This document shows, piece by piece, positions 32,686 to 43,732 of a stretch of DNA of 64,000 nt; the first letter of the stretch is position 1; each line of letters starts with the position of its first letter. The notes under the pieces are model-generated. The model ran no database searches. It saw only the letters and a program-made list of their open reading frames with translations, and had not been told where the DNA came from. A program made the position numbers and the translations under genes. Location: assembly GCA_918807975.1 (NCBI GenBank), contig OU964925.1:28679608-28743607 (forward strand), given 5' to 3'. This DNA is from Aplidium turbinatum. Lineage: Eukaryota; Chordata; Ascidiacea; Aplousobranchia; Polyclinidae.

Positions 32686-33881
32686 CTAGGGTTTTCAGAT
32701 TGGGCGCTTTTACGCCCAATTGGGCTACTTTTGATTTCTCCAGGCGCCAAAAATTCGTGTTGGGCGCGCTTTTTTGGCTGGCGCCCAATTGGGCAACTTT
32801 TTTTTGTTAAATATAATATAACTTGTTATGTAAAAATTGTATCAAGTTTAAGATTTTTACCTAATTCATAGTTATTTCATTGAGGAGCAGCGCTTTTGGA
32901 GCCCTCGGTCAGGCAGTGTTACCAATTTGGTATAGCCTAAGAATAAAGATGCCAATTTTCAAAAATGTGCATGTTTAGGCTTTGATATCTGGCAATCCTG
33001 GCAACTTAAGTGATCCAGGTTTCATGAAAATGCAGTGGACATCAGTCATCGCCATCAGTTCAGTTTGTTTTCATTTCTGACCATCACAACGAAAAACAAT
33101 ATAATTATGTTAAACACAGCAGGGGTCTACAATAAGGTAGAAGCGACAAAACACGGACGCTATAAACGTGCATGATGCCAAAGCAGGTCAATCAGTTATG
33201 GCATGGTCGCAACACCTTAATAAAGTTTTTAAGTTAATGTAGAAAGATGAGAAAAAAAGGCTAGTGAATTTTTTTTAACAATTTATCTGAGTAAAAAAGA
33301 AAAAAAAACAAGACAAAAAGGTAGTTTCTACGTTGATCGACCTTGGAGGGTTATCAAAACTGTTGATGGTATTGAGGGGAACACTCTTGATGCGTTAGCT
33401 CATCACGAAAAGCAATTATACCAGTTTTTGTGTTTAGGTACTGGTAGCCTACTTGTTTGTACAGTAGAATTTGCCTATATAGTGACACCTGAAGGGACCG
33501 CGGAAAAAGTGTCACTATAACCGAAGTGTCACTATAGCCGAATTCTACTCAACTGTTGCGTATGCAAACTGGACTTTGCAACAGGTGTCACTATAGGCGA
33601 AGTGTCACTATAGCCAAAGTCACTATAGGCGAATTCTACTGTAGTTATTTTAACAAACAGTTGAGTGAATGCATGGTTGCCAATCTGTCTGAAAGATTTG
33701 AAGAACTAGAAAAACACTTATAATTTGGGACTGATGATCAAGCGCTCTTGAAGAGTTTTGTATAATAGCCTATTTCTTTGGTTGGGCTCCATTTTGGGCT
33801 CCTTTTTAGAACCCTAAAAAAATTGGGCTACTTTTTGCATAAGCTTGGGCTCTTTTTTATATTAACCTCTGGCAACCCTAG
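32686..33881. mobile_element. Non-autonomous element with CTAGGGTT ends
   Basis: Left CTAGGGTTTTCAGA and right TCTGGCAACCCTAG are inverted. CCACGG lies directly outside both ends (32,680-32,685 and 33,882-33,887). Subterminal sequence is rich in GGGCTACTTTT and GGGCGC motifs. A related GGGTTGCCAGA...TCTGGCAACTC pair lies at about 42,794-43,200. Confidence 0.6.
33462..33641. mobile_element. pogo-type MITE with repeated GTGTCACTATAG motif
   Basis: Ends CAGTAGAATTTGCC and GGCGAATTCTACTG with TA on both sides (33,460-33,461 and 33,642-33,643). The motif GTGTCACTATAGCC occurs several times within 180 bp. The TA target and CAGTAGA-like ends fit pogo/Tigger-type MITEs. Confidence 0.75.
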
Positions 33882-34246
33882 CCACGGCTTGTGTTTTAGC
33901 ACAAGATCTTGTGTTTTTACTTTTGATCTTCATTCATTCATTCATTTTATTTTTCGTCATTAACGCGTCCGGGACGAAAAAGATACTAACTACAAAAATC
34001 GATATAACCTACCAGCACGTTAACGAACGGGAAAAGATGGCAAAACCTTGAAAGGTTTAAAACGTGCCTGAATGAAAAATTATTTAGTAGGATATATATC
34101 AGTAGTTAGCACGGCCACAAAACCCAAAAAAACAAATAGCAAAAAATAAAACAAAAACAGAGAAGCACACATGTAGTATTGAATGACAGCCATTCTCGAT
34201 CTGTCATTCCAGCGAACGGACGTGTTTTTTTTTGTGCGCCATCAAG

Positions 34247-35044
34247 ATGCCATCTGGCAAGAAAATTTCAACCAATTTCAGCGAAGAAGACCGACAAGAA
34301 CTTAAAGAAATAAACAATACAGTAAAAAGTTTAGCTAAAGAAATTAAAATTATAAAAAAGGAACTCAAAGAGAGCAAAAGCCATCTAAAACTACTGAATG
34401 AGGAAAATTTGAAACTAAAACAAGCCTTGAACCTAAACATTGCAAAGACTGATGAATTAGAACAATACGGCAGACGTGAAAACTTACGAATCCATGGAGT
34501 AACTGAAACCAATTCTAACAGTGACGATGGAGTAGAAACAATATTAAAAATTGCAAAAACACTACACGTTAGTTTGAACGAGAATGAAATTCAGCGAGCG
34601 CATCGCCTTGGGAAACAGCGCTCAGGAGGCAAGCCTAGAGCGATCATCGTTCGCTTCTCCAACTGCAAAAAACGGAATGAAATAATTAGAGCGAAGAAAA
34701 ACCTGAAGGCAAACCACGATTTCAACAATGCCTTTATCACAGAAGACCTAACCACTTTAAAATCCAAACTGCTTTCATATGTAAAAAATCATTGCGACGG
34801 TAAATTTGTTCTAGCGCACACCATCAATGGAAGAATTCGTATGAAAAGATCGGCTAAAAAAGCAGGACCGGTAAAAGATGGAAAAGATGAAGGTACTGGA
34901 CAATGGCTGCATATTAATAGTTATGATGATTTGTTTAAGGTTGGAATTGACATTGACTTTAATAAGCTAAATTATCAACCTTTGCTACTAAACGTAAATA
35001 CTTCATTGGAAACTGCCTCTGACACCGAAATAGAAAGCGACTAG
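34247..35044 (+). CDS. LINE ORF1 protein (coiled coil plus RRM-like domain)
   Basis: About 265 residues from the ATG at 34,247. Residues about 10-75 are a charged heptad-rich coiled coil (IKIIKKELKESKSHLKLLN). Then come the hallmark EQYGRRENLRIHGV and IQRAHRLGKQ, and IIVRFSNCKKRNEIIRAKK, as in ORF1 proteins of CR1, L2 and L1-type LINEs. The C-terminus is acidic (DTEIESD). By family knowledge it binds RNA as a trimer and forms the retrotransposition particle with ORF2. The frame is intact. Confidence 0.85.
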   Translation: MPSGKKISTNFSEEDRQELKEINNTVKSLAKEIKIIKKELKESKSHLKLLNEENLKLKQALNLNIAKTDELEQYGRRENLRIHGVTETNSNSDDGVETILKIAKTLHVSLNENEIQRAHRLGKQRSGGKPRAIIVRFSNCKKRNEIIRAKKNLKANHDFNNAFITEDLTTLKSKLLSYVKNHCDGKFVLAHTINGRIRMKRSAKKAGPVKDGKDEGTGQWLHINSYDDLFKVGIDIDFNKLNYQPLLLNVNTSLETASDTEIESD

Positions 35045-35092
35045 CCCTGAACTAATGTGTTGTTCTAGGAATGCGTCTGAAAATGCTTGCTC

Positions 35093-38000
35093 ATGTCTAG
35101 CTCGATTGATTATAATCCTCTTGAATTTTTGCGTTCAAGTCAACCAGCCACGTTCATTTGCAATCCTAACGACAACTTTGATTTGTGTGAAACTCTAAGT
35201 CAAGATGGCACACTTAATCCTGAATGTAGAATCGATTTAAACGCATCGCTTGCTTCCTCTGGCAATACGTCAAACGAATTCGGGCAATTCGATGCTTTTT
35301 TCAATGACAGCAAGTACTGGGACACCAACTTATTAAACAATAACCTTGTTCTAAAAAAATTCGATGCTTTATTTTTATTACACATCAATATTAGAAGTCT
35401 ACAAAAAAATATTGATAAACTGGTTAACTACTTATCTGAATTCAAACAACAACCTGATATCATTGCCATCACCGAAACGAAACTAAGTAAAGATCAAATT
35501 TGCACCAATATTGGAATCAGCGGTTACGCTTTTATCCACTCTGATAGTTCAACCAAAGCTGGTGGAGTGGGTTTGTACATTAAGGACACTCTTGAATTTT
35601 CAATTTGGAAACAATTTGATCCAAACTTACCAAACTCTGAAAGTTTGTGGGTAAACGTAGAAACGGGAAATTACCACGTAACGATTGGTGTAACTTATCG
35701 TCACCCTGTGTACACTGTGCAAGATGTAGACAACTTTTGCGAAGCTCTATCAGATATTTTTCAAACTTTAACTTGTAAGAAAAGCCCATTTTATGTATTA
35801 GGTGATCTTAATATTGATTTGTGTCAAATATTAACAAACGATTCGTATCGCAGGTATGCAAATATGCTTTTAAGTTTCTCTTGCAAGTGCCTTATTAACC
35901 AACCTACTAGATTAACGCCGAACTCTAAAACATTACTTGATCATATTTATACGTCGGACATAAACAACCAGATGTTAAGTGGCATCCTTGTGAGTGATCT
36001 CTCTGATCATTTTCCTGTATTTACCCTGATACAGACTCCAATAAAAACAATGAATAATGACTATGTATACTATGTTCGTGACATGCTTAACTTTAATCTT
36101 GAACTCTACATTGACGAATTAGACCGTAAACTCAATTATAATAATAATCTCAACGATCTTTCAGTGCATGAATGCTTTGATAAATTTGAAAGCATTTTCT
36201 CCGAAGTAGTAAACAATCATGCCCCTTACAGAAAAGCTACCCGTAAAGAAAAGCGCCTCAAGCTTAAACCGTGGATCAGTCGGGGACTGCTAAAATCAAT
36301 TAAAACGAAAAATTCCATGTTTAAGCGTCTACATAAAAAATTTGAGCATGCAATGCATGAACGATATAAAACTTACCGTAATCTACTAAACCGTACTATC
36401 GAGGCTGCTAAACGTAAATATTATCACAACACCCTAACAGAAAACAAAAATGATTCCAACAAAATATGGAAAAGTATTTATGAATTATCCAGTATCAAAA
36501 AGAAAAAAACAACAATGCCCTCTAAAGTAATTACTACAAATGGCAAACCTCTGACGTCTCCAAAAGACATAGCAGAGGAACTAAATAATTTTTTTGTTAA
36601 CATCGGGCCAAACATGGCAAAAACAATTAAACAATCAAAAGACCAGCGTAATATAACCTCGTCTCCAGACAGTGTCAAAAACTCTCTTTTTCTTGATCCC
36701 GCAAGTCCAGAAGAAATATATAAGTTAATCTCTAATTTGAAAGACAAAAAGTCAACAAGGAAATCTGACTGTGAAACTAAATTTATAAAATATGCCAGCC
36801 CTGTGATCTCTTTCTTCCTAAGTAAACTATTTAATTTGTGCGTCACTACTGGAGTGTTCCCTGATGCCTTAAAAATTGCTGAGGTTATTCCGGTTTATAA
36901 AAAAGGTGATCCTCATAATTCCACCAACTATCGACCAATATCACTGCTATCTCCATTTAGTAAAATATTTGAAAAGCTTCTTCACACTAGAATTTACACA
37001 TATCTAGAAAAATTCCACCTTTTGAGTGCTCAACAATTTGGATTTCGTCAAAATACATCCACTGCAATGGCAATAAGCACGCTGTATGACGATCTGTTAA
37101 ACAATGTGAACAAAAATTTCTATACCTGTTGCATATTCCTTGACTTGTCAAAGGCATTTGATACAGTTGACCACAACATACTGACAAATAAACTTCAACA
37201 TTGCTACGGAATACGTGGCACTGCTCTTGAGCTGATGAAAAGTTATCTTACTAATCGATACCAATATACCAAAGTGTCTAATTCTGCTTCAAGCTTGCAA
37301 AAAATCCTTTGTGGAGTCCCTCAGGGTTCAACATTGGGACCCCTTCTCTTCCTAATGTATATTAACGATCTTCCTTTAATGTCTAAATTTTCTACCGTGC
37401 TTTTTGCGGATGACACATATCTAGCTTTACGTGGTGAAGACTTGGAATCTTTACAAACAGAAACCAATACTGAACTACAAAAAATTGATGCTTGGCTACG
37501 AAGAAACAAACTCTCTTTAAACTACTCTAAAACAAGCTACATTTTAATAAACAAAGTACCTAAGCGTACTGTTGAAACTAATTTCAGGTTGTGTATAAAC
37601 CAAACAGTGATTGAAAGAATGAAAACAGTTAAGTACCTGGGAATCCATGTCGATGAAAATCTAACCTGGTCGTCACACATTAAACATTTGTCGCTGCAGT
37701 TGGCTCGATATTCCGGAATTTTTTATCGCCTTCGTAACTATGTGTTAGAGGAAACATTGCTTATGTTATATTATAGTCTAGTATATAGTCGTGTTCAATA
37801 CGGTATTACTATATGGGGTACTGCAGGTGAAACACTAATCAAGGAAGTTGACGTAAGACACAATAATATTATTCGCGCAATCACTAGAAGTACAAAATTC
37901 AGTCACGTCACTAGCTTATACAAATCTTTGAATATTTTACAACGTGAAGATATTTACAAACTCGAAATTGCAAAATTTATGCATAAAGTTTCCAATAATA

Positions 38001-38236
38001 ATCTACCGCCTGTATTGCAAGATCGTTTTATAAAACTTGAGAATATTCACTCGCACAACACTCGACAACTAAATAAAATGAAGTATTTTCTTCCACAAAT
38101 AAACAAATCCGTGGCACACAATCTTCTGACACATCGGGGTACTAAATTGTGGAGTGAATTGGATGAATGTATTAAAAGCAAACACCTTGCTTTGTTTAAA
38201 AAACTTTATAAAATTACCTTGTTAAGTTCTTATTAA
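35093..38236 (+). CDS. LINE ORF2: AP endonuclease and reverse transcriptase
   Basis: About 1,047 residues. The N-terminal half is an apurinic-type endonuclease (HINIRSL, AITETKL, GGVGLYIKD, VLGDLNIDL, SDLSDHFPVF). The centre is a reverse transcriptase (YRPISLLSPFSKIFEKL, QFGFRQNTST, LDLSKAFDTVDH, GVPQGSTLGPLLFLMYINDL, catalytic FADDTYLA). The C-terminal part has KYLGIHVDENLTW and VQYGITIWG. Motif style fits the CR1/L2/Jockey group; the clade is not resolved. No stop or shift was found and the catalytic residues are present. Confidence 0.9.
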   Translation: MSSSIDYNPLEFLRSSQPATFICNPNDNFDLCETLSQDGTLNPECRIDLNASLASSGNTSNEFGQFDAFFNDSKYWDTNLLNNNLVLKKFDALFLLHINIRSLQKNIDKLVNYLSEFKQQPDIIAITETKLSKDQICTNIGISGYAFIHSDSSTKAGGVGLYIKDTLEFSIWKQFDPNLPNSESLWVNVETGNYHVTIGVTYRHPVYTVQDVDNFCEALSDIFQTLTCKKSPFYVLGDLNIDLCQILTNDSYRRYANMLLSFSCKCLINQPTRLTPNSKTLLDHIYTSDINNQMLSGILVSDLSDHFPVFTLIQTPIKTMNNDYVYYVRDMLNFNLELYIDELDRKLNYNNNLNDLSVHECFDKFESIFSEVVNNHAPYRKATRKEKRLKLKPWISRGLLKSIKTKNSMFKRLHKKFEHAMHERYKTYRNLLNRTIEAAKRKYYHNTLTENKNDSNKIWKSIYELSSIKKKKTTMPSKVITTNGKPLTSPKDIAEELNNFFVNIGPNMAKTIKQSKDQRNITSSPDSVKNSLFLDPASPEEIYKLISNLKDKKSTRKSDCETKFIKYASPVISFFLSKLFNLCVTTGVFPDALKIAEVIPVYKKGDPHNSTNYRPISLLSPFSKIFEKLLHTRIYTYLEKFHLLSAQQFGFRQNTSTAMAISTLYDDLLNNVNKNFYTCCIFLDLSKAFDTVDHNILTNKLQHCYGIRGTALELMKSYLTNRYQYTKVSNSASSLQKILCGVPQGSTLGPLLFLMYINDLPLMSKFSTVLFADDTYLALRGEDLESLQTETNTELQKIDAWLRRNKLSLNYSKTSYILINKVPKRTVETNFRLCINQTVIERMKTVKYLGIHVDENLTWSSHIKHLSLQLARYSGIFYRLRNYVLEETLLMLYYSLVYSRVQYGITIWGTAGETLIKEVDVRHNNIIRAITRSTKFSHVTSLYKSLNILQREDIYKLEIAKFMHKVSNNNLPPVLQDRFIKLENIHSHNTRQLNKMKYFLPQINKSVAHNLLTHRGTKLWSELDECIKSKHLALFKKLYKITLLSSY

Positions 38237-39299
38237 ATCGTTAAAATCGTTCAGTTAAATTATATTATCTCATGTAACCTCGTATTTGTGTTCTTAAACG
38301 ATATGATTCAATATATGCTCATGTTTTCCCAGCTGGTCTTGATTCAATATTCTACAAAACCTTATATATTCAATTCGATTTCGAAGCTACTGTTCCATCC
38401 ATCATTATGTTTTATTGATACAGTTATAATGTCTGATGCTGCAATGTAAGATGACTGATGACAGGCAGCACCTTGACTGGTTAACCGCAAGGTTGTTCGG
38501 TGCTGCCAGACCTTTCTATTGCCATATTTTGATTTGTATGTAATTGTGTTTCTTTATATCGAGTCGTATTAGAAAGGCAAATAAACAATATCTCTCTCTC
38601 TCTCTCTCTCTCTAATGAAAAGTGTGAAAAGTAATGAAAAATGATCTTGTGCTTTTGTGCTTTCCGATCGATTTTTGGCTAAATCTTGTGTTTTTTAGGG
38701 TAGACTGGGGTAAGAAGCCCCCCTTAAGCAAAAATACGCACCAATCTTCACCTTCACTATTTACTGAATCATTCACCACCTTAACATAAAGGCACAATGC
38801 AACTAAACAAGTTGCCCATAAAAGCAAAGATGAAATTTTTGAACGAAGCACAAAATATGACAAAATTAAAAGTTATTAAAAGGGGCGTTTTACCCCTGCG
38901 CTGGGGCAAAAAGCCTATGGGGTGGGCGTTTTACCCCACCAAGCTTTATGAGCCAGAAATGATCTCAAACAGAGAATTAGTTTGTTGTGACGTTGCCAGT
39001 TAAAGTAAATTTAATCTACAGTAACAATGTTTACATTATGCTCCCTACCAAAACCTAACATTTTCCAACTTTAGAGCCCATATTTCATTATTTCCAGGCT
39101 AAAAAAACAAGAAAATATCTTATTTCTATGCTGATATCTTTATGATTTAAATGCATTTAGAATTGGACATATCTACACATTTTGCAGAAAGTTATTTGTA
39201 CTGAAAAGATACTTAATCTAACAAACATCAGCACTGTAGGCTATGTTTATATAATATGCTATGTAGCCTACAATAAGTTTAAAAAATATTGTTGAACTA

Positions 39300-40698
39300 G
39301 AATTCATCATCTGAGCTGCAGTTTTGGCAGACATAAAACACGTTCACCAGGGGTGCATTCTTCATGTGCCCAATGCTTGCACATGCTGCATTGCATCCAC
39401 TTTTCTCCTGGCCTACTGTTAGAAAACGGCTCCCCGTATACTAAGCAAGGCCATCTCTCATGATCTAAATCATCAGTAACAACGTTTTCTTAATTCTCTT
39501 TAGCTTTCTTTTAGCTGCCCTATGCATGGACACAGTCTTCTTTTGGTTTCTTGAAAGTTTGCTAGTAGCAAGCCTGTAATATCTTTTTGTAAAGAGAATA
39601 TGTGATTAATTGTGCTTGCTCTGATGTAGGCTACGTTTTCGTTTGGGCTTAGCACTCGATGTGGCATGTGTGGGTGTGCACAGCCAAAAAAAAATCACGT
39701 TTTGCCCTCACAATGTCTTCTCTCATAGAATCAGTTGATGAAGTTGACGGCATATTATGATGAAAGGTTGAATCAGTAGGCCTACCATGTTGGCTTTCCA
39801 AGAACCCTTCATTTTGCTGTCTTCCCAAGGACATCACTTTGCTGCTTTTCCTGGAACCCTTCACTTGGCTGCTTTGTCAAGGACCCATCACCTGGCTGGT
39901 TTTCTTGAGACTCATCAATTTGCTGCTTTTCGGAGAACTCATCACTTTGTTGGTTTCCCGGAGACTGAGACCCGTCAATTTTCTGCTTTTCCAAGGATCC
40001 ATCACTTTGCTGGTTTATCAGAGACCCATCACTGTGCTGTTTTTTCTGGAACCCTTCAGCTGCTTTTCTTGAGACTGTGTAATGGCTACATTTTGTGTGT
40101 ATAGTGTGGTGGTGGGGTAACGATATCAATGCCATTTTCTTATGAAAACTTCATAGCTTTAAGCATTTTATGGCTATGATGTCCATCCAGAATAATAATG
40201 TGTCTTCTTTTGATGGTTTAGCAATTGCACAAAAGTGATTCAACTATGTCATGAAGCTATCTTCGACAGTCCATCCACTCTTAGTGCAATGTCCAATTGC
40301 TCCAGGAGGTTTGTTATTCATAGGAGAATCTGCCATGCGCTTTCGCGAAATATGAAAATGGGTGGTGTGTAAGAGCCAGGTGCATTATTTGCACAAATGA
40401 CTGTGACAGTTTTTCCTCTTTCTCCACTCGTTATTATCCCTACTCCTCTTGATCTTTTCGTCGCAATTATTTTGGTTGGCTTATAAACATTCGATATGCC
40501 AGTCTCATCCATGTTCCACACATTAAGGGGTAAAAAGCCTACCATAGGCGTTTTACCCCAATGGCATATTCTCCATGGTAGGCTTTTTACCCCATTGGCA
40601 TATGCTTTAAATTTTCGAAGTTTTTCTACTACCTTAAAAACTTGGATAAAACTATCGTTAGCTATCCCTAGAATTAGCAACTGACTACTCCGTGACAA
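39300..40698 (-). pseudogene. pogo transposase (DDE_1), broken, with repeat tail and PHD-like end
   Basis: Reading minus: [10 protein letters not shown] carries the first Asp, followed by [20 protein letters not shown] and IFIF. After frame breaks, ILDGHHSHKM carries the second Asp, then ENGIDI and PPPHYTHK. Next is a tail of tandem QSDGSLEKQ-like units (about 39,810-40,080). The last part, WMQCSMCKHWAHEEC, resembles the PHD-like Cys/His end known in pogo and jerky-type proteins, with a shift just before YVCQNCSSDDEF. There is no room for the N-terminal HTH domains, so the 5' part is lost. At least three breaks are visible. Confidence 0.75.
39830..40080. repeat. Tandem coding minisatellite in the pogo transposase tail
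   Basis: Roughly eight imperfect units of about 27-33 bp, seen on plus as CATCACTTTGCTGGTTT variants. On the transposase strand they encode a Gln/Ser/Asp/Gly-rich run. Unit length is close to a multiple of three, which keeps the frame open on both strands. Confidence 0.65.
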
Positions 40699-41208
40699 AA
40701 TATCAAGGTGCGTTCTTCTTTCTGAGAAGAGCAGTAGGCTACTTCATTTCCTGATTTAAATTTTTATAAGAAATCAAGCAAAACCAACCATTTTGGTCTA
40801 CACTTTTCTTGCGTCAAGTCGGCTTCCTATAACACGCGTTTAATGATTACCCACAATGCACTCATAGCCTACATATGGTGGTAGTATTTATTTATTTACA
40901 CAACTCTGTAAGAAGAAATTTAGGGTAGGCTTTTTACCCCGGGTGGGCTTGTTACCCCAGTCTACCCTAATCAAGTTAGCCGTTGCTACCATGGTTTGAG
41001 TTTGGTAGACAATTAAGGACTGGAACTAAAAGTTTTGGTAACTAGGTTTCTGGAACCGTACGCATATTGACCAATTTTACACTTTGAGTTATCAAGCCTG
41101 ACAAGATTAGCTAAAAATTTGATTTGAAGAAAGTATGATATGTGCTCGTCGCCAGACTCAGAGGTTGTGTTGCTAGATAACAAGAGCAGCGAAAAGAATA
41201 CATCAGCA

Positions 41209-41460
41209 TCAGTAGTAGTAGTTCATTTTTAATCCGGTGATGTTTCCATTACTGAGGGTGGCCGGATTCACCTCAAATTGCTGCAATCGCCTCCACGTCG
41301 ATTTGCCTAACGCGTCCTCTCTTGTCAAGCCCATCTTGTTGCTTTCCTCCTCAACTTGCCTTTTCCACATTTTTTTGGGTCTTCCTTGTTTTCTACGACC
41401 CTCCACTTGTAAATCCAGCATCAAATAATGACAATCATTCACCAAGTCCCAAAACAAAAA
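41209..41460 (-). pseudogene. LINE reverse-transcriptase tail fragment
   Basis: Contains VEGRRKQGRPKKMWKRQVEEE and STWRRLQQF, the C-terminal signature of RTE/CR1-type LINE proteins, and ends in a (TAC)n-like tail. It is a 5'-truncated LINE remnant. Confidence 0.65.
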
Positions 41461-42019
41461 AGCGGTAGGCCTATAAACAGCCTTTTAATCGTCAATGGTT
41501 GAATGATCCTGATTTTAAAAGTTCAATACAAGAAGACAAAACTGATCGATATGTAGCCTTTTGTAAGATTTATGATATTAAATTAAAGACCACGAATTGA
41601 AAGAGAACAGTAATTTAGTGAGCATGTATCTTCTCTAAACTGTTGATTCCAGAGTCATGTTATTCTTCAAATTGGCACAAAATGGGTCGCAAAGGTTCAA
41701 TTTTGCAATCTTGTGCTTTTGTATCCAAATCTTGTGCTTTTTTTCTTAAACCTTGTACTTTTTCCAAATTTGCTGTGGCAGCATTGGTCATCATCCAGTT
41801 GAGTTGACCAACAGGGCGAATTGTGAAAGAGCACCAATAGTTACAGTAATGGGGTTGTGCGACAGGATACCACGAAACCACTAGCGGCGGTAGTCTGTCT
41901 CAGTGACTTCTCAAAACACAGATCAAGTAAAGTAACCTACGATCCCTTCACCTAATCACCGATAGCTTCCACACGCTTACCCTAAAGATTTACGAGAACC
42001 AAACTTGGAATCCCTGATT

Positions 42020-43732
42020 CAGTAGTGTAGCCAGGAAATTTGAAAGGGGGGTTTTTGACGGCCAGCGGGCGAAGCCCGACGTCACTCAGCGGTGGTCTGG
42101 GGGCCTCCCCGAGAAAATTTTGAAAAATTGCTTTGAATTTGGTGCATTCTGAGAGCATTTTCAACAAAAATATGGGTATGAATATTACTGTAAAATGGTG
42201 TTGTCCGGTGGCATAGCAAAAGGATTAGATCATGTTTTCTTGGAAATTTTTCGGTAATAAAGCTAGCCTAAGTCTCTGTGTTTTCTTGTTGCTAATTCCT
42301 GGCTGAGATATTTGAATGTTTGGTAGGCCTACTGGCAAAACTCGTTCTTTTAGTGCGTTTTGTTTAAAATTAGGCAAACTTTGTTTTACAGACATAGAGA
42401 CTAAAAGCATCATTCTCAATATCGTGATGTTACACGCGTGCCAAAGGGGCAGGGGCGTATCCTCAATGGAAGCAAGGGAAGCATTGCTTCCCCTGTCAAA
42501 ATTGAAAAAAGAGAAGCTGATATTTTTCAGTAAAACGATTTCGTAATTTCTTTACCTAAATGCGATTTAGAACGGTTTTTTAACTCATGCCCCCCGTATG
42601 ATTTTGAACTCGGTTTTAATTTTAAAAAAGTTGGAAGCCAACGGAAGCGAAGATTCGTATTGCATCCATTGCTCTCGTTTTTGCAATAAGAAGAAACAAG
42701 TTTGAAAGAAAGGAAAAAAGCAGCGCAAAGTTTTCGCAATTTACGTTTCTTTTAACTAATCGCTGGAAGCGATTTAAAAATTGCTTCCAGTCGCGGGGTT
42801 GCCAGATTAGCCAAATTCCGCGAATTAGTTTTTTTTTAAATAACTTTTCAAAATGCATAATAATCAATATTTTTTTAATATTGTAACCTTACCAGATGAA
42901 ACCATATTCAACATTGTTCAATACATGTTCTATACTTATTTAATACTCGTAATGTGGCGGATCAAAACTCATTCGCTACTTTTATAGGCTAACTTGCTAT
43001 TTTTGGGCTACTTTCAGAATTATTTTTGCTAGAATTTATTAAAATCCACTACAAGTTATAAAATATATATGTAAATTTTATTATTTTTGATAGAAACAGG
43101 TAAATATATCCATTTGGCCTTTTTTGTCTAATGTTTTTCTTGTTTTGGCCTTTTCTTTGTATTATTTTGGCTTTAAGACTTTTTCATAGTCTGGCAACTC
43201 TGCTCTGTTGGATGTTGTGCCAGTGAGCTATGTAATGAGAAAATCTAGGGCACTGTTATGGTTATAATATCGGCCTTGTAAGCAAAAGTTTGAGCCAAAT
43301 GTTGGCTTTACACTGTTATCCTGGCTGGATAGACTTTGGAATAAGACAGGATATGTGAGGTCTAAGCTAGACTTGACTTTGTAGCTGAGTTTTTGGTGTT
43401 CTCTAATTATAGTCGCATTTTTGCCCCTTGCCCGTTCGTGTGTAAGAGCTACCTTTAATAAGTTAATAGCTGTTTATCTGCTAATAAATTTCATACAAAA
43501 ATTGCCCTAAAAGTGTTTCCAGAAAGCAGTATAGGTCTAATTGATTATTTGAGTGTAATTTTGCAAAAATTTTCCGGGGGAGCATGCCCCCGGACCCCCC
43601 TAGAAAACACGTGCCTTCGGCACGCTCTATTCCCCCACGAGTTTCATTGCTTCCCTTGCTCAACCAACCAGGATACGCCACTGCAAAGGGGGGGTTGTAA
43701 CCCCCACCCCCCCCTCCCTGGCTACGCCACTG
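42020..43732. mobile_element. hAT non-autonomous element (outer of a nested pair)
   Basis: Ends CAGTAGTGTAGCCAGG and CCTGGCTACGCCACTG. The flanks CCCTGATT (42,012-42,019) and CCCTGACC (43,733-43,740) match 6 of 8. Its left part is homologous to 46,380-46,462 and 50,047-50,317. Confidence 0.75.
42450..43683. mobile_element. hAT non-autonomous element (inner of the nested pair)
   Basis: Ends CAGGGGCGTATCCT and AGGATACGCCACTG, flanked by exact 8 bp CAAAGGGG (42,442-42,449 and 43,684-43,691). A GGAAGCAAGGGAAGCA block near each end is inverted. No transposase seen. Confidence 0.85.

Larger units (their letters stand above)
33930..38614 (+). mobile_element. CR1/L2-like non-LTR retrotransposon, two open ORFs
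   Basis: Contains an ORF1 (34,247-35,044) and an ORF2 (35,093-38,236) separated by 48 bp, then a 3' UTR ending in AAATAAACAATA and a (TC)n tail at 38,591-38,614. The 5' edge is uncertain; a CATT repeat at 33,930-33,947 may mark it. No target duplication was identified. Both ORFs are uninterrupted, so the copy is young and may be capable of movement. Confidence 0.85.
38698..40967 (-). mobile_element. pogo-type DNA transposon
   Basis: The ends GGGTAGACTGGGGTAA and complement are flanked by TA on both sides. A degenerate DDE_1 transposase is on the minus strand. The motif GGGGTAAAAAGCC (and its complement) occurs at the ends and also internally near 38,885-38,940 and 40,525-40,600. Confidence 0.85.

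Noticed and set aside
34247-38236. LTR retroelement or retrovirus
   Set aside because: No flanking direct repeats, no protease or integrase; an AP endonuclease and FADD reverse transcriptase show a LINE.
39787-40104. Plus-strand ORF rich in HHFAGFxET
   Set aside because: It is the antisense of the pogo tail repeat; the DDE core on minus decides the coding strand.
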